A stretch of 7,576 bases of DNA from DATBIO01 sp036556965. Lineage in GTDB: Bacteria; Acidobacteriota; Vicinamibacteria; Fen-336. Under the pieces are notes generated by a model. That model made no database searches. It had not been told where the DNA came from and was given only the letters and a program-made list of their open reading frames with translations. Location of the stretch: contig DATBIO010000279.1 in NCBI GenBank assembly GCA_036556965.1, positions 1 to 7,576 of the forward strand, given 5' to 3'. The translations under genes were made by a program, and so were the position numbers. How positions within the stretch are numbered: position 1 is the stretch's first letter; each line of letters starts with the position of its first letter. Shown in pieces: positions 1 to 5,133 of this stretch.

Positions 1-10
1 AGGGGTCGCA

Positions 11-38
11 GGGGAGGGCGCGGCACAGCGCCCTCCCC
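11..38 (-). terminator. Hairpin terminator after the SPOR gene
   Basis: Positions 11-21 and 28-38 are perfect 11-bp reverse complements (GGGGAGGGCGC / GCGCCCTCCCC) around a 6-nt loop. The hairpin begins one base after the stop codon of the SPOR gene on the minus strand. Its GC-only arms (apart from one A-T pair) would be very stable. No T-run follows on the minus strand (the next bases read TGCGACCCCT), so it is not a textbook intrinsic terminator. It may work as a U-less hairpin terminator or as a block to 3' exonucleases. The position is direct evidence of an operon end; the function is inferred. Confidence 0.6.
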
Positions 39-686
39 TCACTTCTTGACGATGAACGGCTTGAACTTCTCCTGTTGCAGGCGGGCGTGCACCTTGTCCG
101 CGTCGTCGCGCTCGCGGAAGGAGCCCACGCGGACGTTGAAGAGGCCGCCCGGCTGCGGCGGCGGCATCACGTAGGCCTCGAAGCCCTTCTCCTTGAGCCG
201 GGAGACGATGGTCTCCGCGCTCGCCCCGTCCTTGAAGGCGCCCACCTGGATCGTGAACGCGCCCGCGGCGGGGGCCGGCGCCGACGCGCGCGGGGCCGCC
301 GACGGCTTCGCGGCGGCGGGCGCGGGCGGCGCCACCGCCGGCCGCGACGGGAACGCGTTGGCCGTGCGCGTGGCGGGCGGTGCGCCCGAGGTGCCCGCCG
401 CCGGCCGCTCGAGCTTCTCGTCCGGCCGCTCGGCCTCGAGCCGCTGCGCGTAGGTCAGGTCCGCGGCGGCGGCCGGCGGCGGCGCCGGCACCGGCGTCTC
501 CTCCACCACGCGCTCCTCGGCCGCGGGCGCGCGCGCCGCCTGCACCTCTCCCGTCTGGTCCACCCCCCTGCCCACCATGACCCCGGCCAGGAAGCTCAGG
601 ATGAGGCCGGTCGCTCCCGCCATGAAGTAGAAGACCAGCTGCTTGTTGGTGAGCTGTATCTCGTAAAAGTAGTCGTCCTGGGCCAC
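39..686 (-). CDS. SPOR-domain membrane protein (FtsN/DedD-like layout)
   Basis: This 215-residue protein is predicted to be a bitopic inner-membrane protein that binds peptidoglycan. It has a short cytoplasmic N-terminus (1-16), one transmembrane helix at about 17-38 (LVFYFMAGATGLILSFLAG), and an Ala/Pro-rich low-complexity linker at about 45-142. A C-terminal SPOR domain follows at about 143-213, with the repeated halves FTIQVGAFKDGASAE and FNVRVGSFRERDDAD. SPOR domains bind glycan strands stripped of stem peptides and usually bring proteins to the division septum. The start is a GTG at 686, fixed by a near-perfect Shine-Dalgarno; the open frame continues upstream to about 1337 but that part is out-of-frame shadow of the neighbour. 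It is the last gene of the nfeD operon, 8 nt after the DUF4388 gene. FtsN and DedD share this layout, but nothing separates those names here. The domain call is firm; the septal role is inferred from the family. Confidence 0.92.
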   Translation of the reverse strand: MAQDDYFYEIQLTNKQLVFYFMAGATGLILSFLAGVMVGRGVDQTGEVQAARAPAAEERVVEETPVPAPPPAAAADLTYAQRLEAERPDEKLERPAAGTSGAPPATRTANAFPSRPAVAPPAPAAAKPSAAPRASAPAPAAGAFTIQVGAFKDGASAETIVSRLKEKGFEAYVMPPPQPGGLFNVRVGSFRERDDADKVHARLQQEKFKPFIVKK

Positions 687-687
687 G

Positions 688-697
688 TCACCTCCTA
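688..697 (-). promoter_or_regulatory. Strong Shine-Dalgarno overlapping the upstream stop codon
   Basis: The minus strand reads TAGGAGGTGAC then GTG. AGGAGGTGA is a nine-base match to the complement of the 16S rRNA 3' end, 1 nt before the SPOR GTG start (4 nt after AGGAGG). The TAG is the stop codon of the DUF4388 gene, so the terminating ribosome sits on the next gene's binding site. This decides the SPOR start and suggests termination-reinitiation coupling. Confidence 0.85.
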
Positions 698-1843
698 AGC
701 GGCGCCCAACCGGCGGAAGCCGTCCTTGATGATCCCCGACACCACTGCCTCCTCCTCCTTCCCGCAGCGCGTGCGCACGGAGAGCTGCAGGACGAAGACC
801 AGCTCGTTCAGCCCGGCCACCATGAGCGACCGCCGTTGCTCGGGCGGCAGGTCGGCCACGTTGGCCAGCATCTGCTCGAAGTCGGCGCGCCCGTACTGCT
901 TGAGGTCCACGCCGCCGAAGAGGGCCCCGTACTGCCGGGAGATCTCCTCCAGGGCGGCGTCCATGAAGGCGTAGACGCCGTCGCCCAGCCGCCCCTTCAG
1001 GAAGGCGAAGATGCGGCCGAACATCTGGTTGAACTTCTCCACCACGCCCTCGAGGTCCAGCTCCCGCTCCTGCGCCTTCAGGCCCTCCTCGGCCTGCGCG
1101 TCGCCGTGCGTCTTGCGCAGGACGCCGAGCACGAGCAGGGTCCACAAGGTGCGGCAGGTCTCGAAGTGCGAGAGGTAGGAGACGTCGCAGATCTGCTCCA
1201 CGGTGGCGCGGCCGTTCACGTGGGACAGCACCTCCTGCTCCTCCTCCGACAGCTCCAGCTTGTAGAGCATCTCCGTGTCGGCGGTGCGCGCGAGCACCTC
1301 GTCGATGCTGCCCAGGCCACGGATGACCTGCGCCCACGACTGCGTGCGGCGGATGCCCTCCAGGAGCAGGTTCTCGGTGGAGATGTTCAGGGAGAGCAGG
1401 TGGTCGGCGTCCACCTCCTTCATGAGGAGCTCGTACTCCCCCGCGGTCCAGGAGAAGAGGTCGAGGAGGATGGCCTTGACCTGTGCCTCCACCGCGGGCA
1501 CCAGCTCCTCGGCCTCGATGGCGCCCAGCTCCACCAGGATGGCCCCCAGCCGCCGCCCCGGGCGGACCTGCTTGGACGCCTCGAAGTACTGGCGCGCCGT
1601 GATGCGGCCCCGGATGAGCAGGCTTTCCCCCAGCCGCTCGTCCACGTTGTTGCTGGCGGCGTAGACCACCCGCCCGCTGCGGATGGAGAGGGTCTTGGCG
1701 AGGTCGCCGCGGCGCACGGAGAGGATGCCCGTCTCGCCGCTGCGCAGCAGCGAGCGCAGGAGCTCGGGCACGGAGGTGGCGCCGATCTCGCCGCGGATGC
1801 TGAGCTCGTCGTCGCCCAGCGGGTCCACGGCGGCGCCTGGCAT
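695..1843 (-). CDS. DUF4388 (PATAN-like) domain protein
   Basis: This 382-residue protein looks soluble, with no signal peptide or membrane helix. The N-terminal part (about 14-165) matches the DUF4388/PATAN style: IRGEIGATSVPELLRSLLRSGETGILSVRRG, then an SIRSGRVVYA strand pair and GESLLIRGRITARQY. This module, first seen in cyanobacterial PatA, is common in regulators of polarity, motility and gene expression and is thought to bind partner proteins. Residues about 199-244 (SEEEQEVLSHVNGRATVEQIC and following) resemble a winged-helix fold. Residues about 265-380 are a helical C-terminal region that I cannot assign. I chose ATG 1843 because AGGG lies 5 nt before it; a GTG at 1849, two codons upstream and 1 nt after the slipin stop, is possible. 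It is the third gene of the operon, between the slipin and SPOR genes, which suggests a cytoplasmic adaptor for an envelope complex (inference). Confidence 0.82.
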   Translation of the reverse strand: MPGAAVDPLGDDELSIRGEIGATSVPELLRSLLRSGETGILSVRRGDLAKTLSIRSGRVVYAASNNVDERLGESLLIRGRITARQYFEASKQVRPGRRLGAILVELGAIEAEELVPAVEAQVKAILLDLFSWTAGEYELLMKEVDADHLLSLNISTENLLLEGIRRTQSWAQVIRGLGSIDEVLARTADTEMLYKLELSEEEQEVLSHVNGRATVEQICDVSYLSHFETCRTLWTLLVLGVLRKTHGDAQAEEGLKAQERELDLEGVVEKFNQMFGRIFAFLKGRLGDGVYAFMDAALEEISRQYGALFGGVDLKQYGRADFEQMLANVADLPPEQRRSLMVAGLNELVFVLQLSVRTRCGKEEEAVVSGIIKDGFRRLGAA

Positions 1844-1850
1844 GCCCACC

Positions 1851-2591
1851 CTACTTCCGGTCGATGAGCGCGCTCATCCAGTCGATGGGCACGGGGAAGA
1901 TGACCGTGGAGTTCTTCTCCGCCGCGATCTCCACCAGGGTCTGCAGGTAGCGCAGGTGGAGGGCCTGGGGCTGGGCCTGGAGCTCCTGCGCCGCCGCGGT
2001 GAGCTGCTTGCTGGCCTCCAGCTCGCCGGAGGCGTGGATGATCTTGGCCCGCTTCTCGCGCTCCGACTCCGCCTGCTTGGCCATGGCCCTCTGCATCTCG
2101 TGGGGGAGGTCCACCGCCTTCACCGCCACCTGCGTCACCTTGACCCCCCAGGGCTCGGTATGGGCGTCGATCACGTCCTGCACCATCTGGCCCAGGCGCT
2201 CGCGCTCGGCCAGGAGCTCGTCCAGGTGGGCCTGCCCGAGGATGCTGCGCAGGGTGGTCTGCGCCTCCTGCTGGGTGGCGTAGAAGTAGCTCTCCACGTT
2301 CACCACCGCCTTGAGCGGCTCCACCACCCGGAAGTACACCACCGCGTTCACCTTCACGCTGACGTTGTCGCGCGTGATGATGTCCTGCGGCGGCACCTCC
2401 AGCACCACCGTGCGCAGGCTCATCCGCTGCATGCGGTCGATGGGCCAGGCCACGATCACGAGACCCGGACCCTTCGCCGCGGGCAGCAGCTTGCCCAGGC
2501 GGAAGATGACCCCGCGCTCGTACTCGTTGAGGATCTTCACGGAGAGGAACAACCACAACACCACGAGGATGGCCACGATCGCCGGTGACAT
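1851..2591 (-). CDS. Slipin (stomatin/prohibitin-like SPFH protein)
   Basis: This 246-residue protein is a bacterial slipin, a membrane-anchored SPFH protein that oligomerises into rings or microdomains. Residues 1-19 form the hydrophobic anchor. The slipin signature NEYERGVIFRLGK follows at 22-34, GPGL at 41-44, and the SPFH core DNVSVKVNAVVYFRV at about 75-89. Other family motifs are RSILGQAHLDELLAERE at 115-131, PWGVKVTQVAVKAVDLP at 147-163 and MAKQAESEREKRAKIIHA at 170-187 at the start of the coiled-coil tail. The C-terminus (PQALHLRYLQTLVEI, then STVIFPVP) is also typical. The ATG at 2591 shares one base with the nfeD stop (TGATG) and is preceded by GGAAGGGGG inside the nfeD tail. Slipins are nearly always paired with long NfeD proteases; in Pyrococcus horikoshii the protease cleaves the slipin C-terminal region. 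That supports one membrane complex made from these two genes. Confidence 0.95.
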   Translation of the reverse strand: MSPAIVAILVVLWLFLSVKILNEYERGVIFRLGKLLPAAKGPGLVIVAWPIDRMQRMSLRTVVLEVPPQDIITRDNVSVKVNAVVYFRVVEPLKAVVNVESYFYATQQEAQTTLRSILGQAHLDELLAERERLGQMVQDVIDAHTEPWGVKVTQVAVKAVDLPHEMQRAMAKQAESEREKRAKIIHASGELEASKQLTAAAQELQAQPQALHLRYLQTLVEIAAEKNSTVIFPVPIDWMSALIDRK

Positions 2592-3865
2592 CAGTCCCCC
2601 TTCCGCACGCGCAGCGTGAGGCCGTCGAGGCCGGTGACGGTCACGGTGTCCCCCGCGTCCACCGCCCCCTCGGCCACGCCGCGCCAGCGTTCGCCCTGCA
2701 GTTTCACCCAGCCCCCGGGCGCGAGCGGCGTCTCCGCCACCGCGCGCGTGCCGATGAGGCCCTGCTCCCCCGTGACCGACCGCCGCCGCTGCGCCTGCAC
2801 CACCAGGCGCACCAGGAGGATGGTGCCCAGGGCCATGAACACCGCGGCGGGAACGAGGGTGGTGAGCGCGATGCGCATCTCCGGGATCGGCGCCTCCACC
2901 AGCATCATGGCCCCCAGGATCATCGACACCAGCCCCCCGATGGTCAACAGGCCGTAGGACGTGATCTTGACCTCCGCCGCGAAGAGCACCACGGCCAGGA
3001 GGATCAGCATCACGCCCGCGGCGTTGATGGGGATGACCTGGGCCGCGAACAGGAACAGCACCAGGCACAACGTGCCGACCACCCCGGGGAAGATGAGCCC
3101 GGGATGGCTCAGCTCGGCGCCGATGCCGGCCAGGGCCCCCAGCAGGAGCAGGAACAGCACCTCCGGGGTGGCGATCACGGAGAGCACCGTGCGCCGCCAG
3201 TTCATGCCCACCACGCGCGGGGCCTGCCCGGCCAGCCGCAGGGTGACCCGGCTGCCGTCGAAGCGGCGCACCTCGCGCCCGTCGATGGCGGCCAGGAGGG
3301 CGGGCACGTCCGCCACCACCAGGTCGATGAGCTTGAGCTCCAGCGCCTCCTTCTCGGTGAAGGAGCGGCTCTCCAGGACGGCCTTCTCCGCCATCTCCAC
3401 GTTGCGGCCGCGGCGCTCCGCCTTGCTGCGGATGTAGGCGGCGGCGTCCTGCGCCACCTTCTTCGACATCACCTCGTCCATCTTCCCGATGCCGGACACG
3501 GGATGGGCGGCGCCGAGGTTCGTGCCGGGGGCCATGGCCGCCACGTCCGCGGCCACGGTGATGAGGAAGCCGGCGGAGGCGGCGCGCGCTCCCGAGGGCC
3601 CCACGAACACCGCCACCGGCACGCGCGAGGCCAGCATCTTCTCGATGATCTGGCGCATCGCGCTGTCCAGCCCCCCGGGCGTGTCCATGCGCACGACGAG
3701 GAGCGGCGCCTGCGCCGCTTCCGCGTCGGAGATGGAGGTCACCACGTGCTGCGCGGTGACCGCGTGCACGATGCCCTTGAGCTCCACGACGGGGACGTCG
3801 GCGGCGGCCAGGGCGGGGGCCATGGCCAGGCATGCGGCGACGGCGGACCGTCCCAGCGCCGACAC
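2591..3865 (-). CDS. nfeD: NfeD-family membrane serine protease (ClpP-class, long form)
   Basis: This is a full-length NfeD of 424 residues counted from the GTG at 3865. It starts with a signal peptide (to about residue 22, ending LAAAD), then a ClpP-like serine protease domain outside the membrane (about 24-215). DTPGG at 61-65 is the oxyanion-side motif. Ser97 in AASAG is the expected nucleophile, and a Lys at 135 or 136 is the likely partner, matching the Ser-Lys dyad known from Pyrococcus PH1510. Five hydrophobic segments follow (about 233-250, 256-278, 283-298, 305-323, 335-355), then the C-terminal NfeD OB-fold domain (about 364-422). An in-frame stop at 3887-3889 limits the start to TTG 3871 or GTG 3865; TTG overlaps the predicted -10 box, so I chose GTG. 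It is the first gene of the operon, sharing one base with the slipin gene. The family role is quality control of membrane or slipin proteins; the natural substrate here is unknown. Confidence 0.95.
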   Translation of the reverse strand: MSALGRSAVAACLAMAPALAAADVPVVELKGIVHAVTAQHVVTSISDAEAAQAPLLVVRMDTPGGLDSAMRQIIEKMLASRVPVAVFVGPSGARAASAGFLITVAADVAAMAPGTNLGAAHPVSGIGKMDEVMSKKVAQDAAAYIRSKAERRGRNVEMAEKAVLESRSFTEKEALELKLIDLVVADVPALLAAIDGREVRRFDGSRVTLRLAGQAPRVVGMNWRRTVLSVIATPEVLFLLLLGALAGIGAELSHPGLIFPGVVGTLCLVLFLFAAQVIPINAAGVMLILLAVVLFAAEVKITSYGLLTIGGLVSMILGAMMLVEAPIPEMRIALTTLVPAAVFMALGTILLVRLVVQAQRRRSVTGEQGLIGTRAVAETPLAPGGWVKLQGERWRGVAEGAVDAGDTVTVTGLDGLTLRVRKGD

Positions 3866-3870
3866 GCGCA

Positions 3871-3900
3871 AGTGTAGGCGCTTCAGCTAAATGCTGTCAA
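3871..3900 (-). promoter_or_regulatory. Predicted sigma70-type promoter of the nfeD operon
   Basis: On the minus strand, a perfect -35 (TTGACA, 3895-3900) and a -10 (TACACT, 3871-3876, four of six consensus bases) are separated by 18 nt. They lie in an AT-rich island within a very GC-rich window. Transcription would begin about 6-7 nt past the -10, at or next to G3865, the first base of the nfeD GTG. The site is seen directly; promoter activity is inferred. Confidence 0.6.
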
Positions 3901-3956
3901 TTTCCACCGGCGGCCCACGGCACGGCGCCGGCGCGCGCTCCCAGGGCCCGATGCGC

Positions 3957-3962
3957 TAAGAT
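3957..3962 (+). promoter_or_regulatory. Possible -10 element for the tat operon
   Basis: TAAGAT matches four of six -10 consensus bases and lies 11 nt before the tatA ATG. No -35 is recognisable 16-18 nt upstream (the region reads CGCGCT). If it is used, the leader would be only about 5 nt and would exclude the weak CAGG ribosome site. The true promoter may instead lie further upstream. This is a weak call. Confidence 0.25.
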
Positions 3963-3973
3963 CGCAGGCGACC

Positions 3974-4351
3974 ATGTTCGGACCCCTCGGCGGCCCGGAG
4001 CTCCTGCTCATCCTCGTGCTGGCCCTCATCGTGTTCGGGCCGCGCAAGCTGCCCGAGATCGGGCGCAGCATGGGACGCATGATGGCGGAGTTCCGCAAGG
4101 CCTCCAACGAGTTCCGGCGCACGCTGGAGGACGAGGTGGAGGCGGAGAAGGCTCCGCCTCCACCGCCCGCGGTGGACGCGCCGCCGCCGGCCCCGCCCGC
4201 CGAGGCCGCCCCCGGTCCCGAGGAGGCCGCGCCGCCCGCCGGCGTCCCCGGCGAGGCCACGGTCGCGGAGGCCCCGCCCGCCGCCGTCCCCGGCGAGGCC
4301 ACGGTCACGGAGGCGCCGGCGGACGCGATCCCGCGCTCCGATCCGCGCTGA
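3974..4351 (+). CDS. tatA: Twin-arginine translocase subunit, TatA/TatB family
   Basis: This 125-residue protein is a small subunit of the Tat system, which exports folded proteins with twin-arginine signal peptides. It has the family layout: a short N-terminus, a transmembrane helix at about 9-22, the hinge FGPRKLPEIG at 21-30, an amphipathic helix (GRSMGRMMAEFRKASNEFRRTLEDE, about 30-54) and an acidic, Pro/Ala-rich tail. Glu9 inside the helix and the GPRKLPE hinge are TatB-like, while FG and the amphipathic helix also fit TatA; in many bacteria with one such gene, the protein does both jobs. The tail contains a tandem 14-residue repeat. The start is fixed by the conserved MFGxxG N-terminus. 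tatC follows after 17 nt, and the nfeD operon diverges upstream. Family certain; TatA versus TatB is not settled. Confidence 0.9.
   Translation: MFGPLGGPELLLILVLALIVFGPRKLPEIGRSMGRMMAEFRKASNEFRRTLEDEVEAEKAPPPPPAVDAPPPAPPAEAAPGPEEAAPPAGVPGEATVAEAPPAAVPGEATVTEAPADAIPRSDPR
4244..4327 (+). repeat. Tandem 42-bp repeat in the tatA tail (2 copies)
   Basis: Copies 4244-4285 and 4286-4327 agree at 36 of 42 positions, and the first 21 bases are identical. They encode VPGEATVAEAPPAA and VPGEATVTEAPADA (residues 91-118). The period is a multiple of three, so the frame is kept. This looks like a recent in-frame duplication in a disordered tail. Confidence 0.85.
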
Positions 4352-4368
4352 GCGCGCCCCCCGCGGTC

Positions 4369-5133
4369 ATGGAGACCCATCCCGACCGCATGACGTTCCT
4401 GGAGCACCTGGACGAGCTGCGCGTCCGCCTCATCCGCTCCATCGTGGCCCTGGCCGCCGGCTTCGGCGCCGCCTGGTTCTTCCACGAGCGGATCTTCCAT
4501 TTCCTGACCGAGCCGTTGCGCCGCGCCTACCCGGGGGTCAAGTTCATCTTCACCAGCCCGTCGGAGGCGCTGCTCCTCTACATGAAGATGGCCTTCTTCG
4601 TGGGCATCTTCCTGGCCGCGCCCTACCTGCTCTACCAGATCTGGGCCTTCGTGGCTCCCGGCCTCTACGCGCACGAGAAGGCCTACGCGCTGCCTTTCAT
4701 CCTCATGGGCTCGCTCTTCTTCATGGGGGGCGCCGCCTTCGGCCACTTCTTCCTGTTCCCCCTCACCTTCGGCTTCCTGGTGAAGTTCGCGGGCCCCGAC
4801 ATGCAGTTCCTGCCCCGCATCGGCGAGTACTACACGTTCTATTCCTGGTTCCTGCTCGGCCTGGGGGTGGTCTTCGAGCTTCCCGTGGCCATCTTCGTGT
4901 TGAGCCGCATCGGCCTGGTGACGCCGCGGTTCCTCATGCGCAAGTTCAAGTACGCGATCCTGGTGTCCTTCGTGGTGGCGGCCGTCATCACCCCCACGCC
5001 CGACGTGGTCACGCAGTCCCTGCTCGCCGTGCCCATGCTCCTCCTCTACCTGCTGGGGGTGGGGGTGGCCTGGCTCTTCGGCCGCCCGCGCCTGGCCCCG
5101 GACGCGGCCCTCGCCGCGGCGCCGCGCGAGTGA
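4369..5133 (+). CDS. tatC: Twin-arginine translocase subunit TatC
   Basis: This 254-residue protein is the six-helix TatC, the receptor that binds twin-arginine signal peptides in the cytoplasmic membrane. It has MTFLEHLDELRVRL at 8-21, the first membrane helix at about 22-38, and the signal-peptide binding face WAFVAPGLYAHEK at 92-104, whose Phe94 and Glu103 correspond to the E. coli residues of the same numbers. Glu170 in VVFELPVAIFVLS (167-179) matches E. coli Glu170 in helix 4. The end has the typical TPTPDVVTQSLLAVPMLLLY at 208-227. The length is normal. ATG 4369 was chosen; it has no visible Shine-Dalgarno (the 17-nt gap after tatA is nearly all G and C), so translation probably depends on ribosomes from tatA. 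ATG 4390 would also keep the core. It overlaps the downstream cyclase gene by 4 nt. Confidence 0.96.
   Translation: METHPDRMTFLEHLDELRVRLIRSIVALAAGFGAAWFFHERIFHFLTEPLRRAYPGVKFIFTSPSEALLLYMKMAFFVGIFLAAPYLLYQIWAFVAPGLYAHEKAYALPFILMGSLFFMGGAAFGHFFLFPLTFGFLVKFAGPDMQFLPRIGEYYTFYSWFLLGLGVVFELPVAIFVLSRIGLVTPRFLMRKFKYAILVSFVVAAVITPTPDVVTQSLLAVPMLLLYLLGVGVAWLFGRPRLAPDAALAAAPRE

Larger units (their letters stand above)
3866..3973. other. Divergent intergenic region between nfeD and tatA
   Basis: This 108-nt gap is the only sizeable non-coding stretch. Its nfeD side carries the minus-strand promoter and the lowest GC of the region (about 3882-3906). The middle (3907-3950) is GC-rich, with the short palindrome CGGCGCCG at 3923-3930. 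The tatA side carries a possible -10 (TAAGAT) and a weak Shine-Dalgarno (CAGG, 3965-3968). I see no operator repeat, riboswitch or terminator. Confidence 0.7.

Noticed and set aside
687..1337. Upstream extension of the SPOR protein frame beyond GTG 686.
   Set aside because: The added sequence is Arg/Gly-rich shadow of the DUF4388 gene, and the near-perfect Shine-Dalgarno fixes the start at 686.
836..1867. A plus-strand frame of about 343 codons opposite the DUF4388 gene.
   Set aside because: The translation is Leu/His/Arg/Gln-rich without domain character, and the opposite strand has a recognisable protein.
1851..3833. A minus-strand frame that joins about 410 residues of Arg/Gly-rich sequence to the slipin, looking like a fusion.
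   Set aside because: The upstream part is the wrong frame of nfeD. The slipin starts at ATG 2591 with its own anchor helix and a ribosome site.
3866..3871. TTG at 3871 as the nfeD start.
   Set aside because: It overlaps the predicted -10 box and would lie upstream of the predicted transcript start. It is kept as an alternative because it adds only two residues.
2585..3877. A long plus-strand open frame (about 430 codons) opposite nfeD.
   Set aside because: It is antisense to a clear NfeD with signal peptide, active site and OB-fold. Its translation is His/Arg/Gly-rich low complexity, the usual shadow of GC-rich genes.
3832..4368. Upstream extension of the TatC frame through tatA.
   Set aside because: The extension is the wrong frame of tatA. 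TatC has a normal length and N-terminus from 4369.
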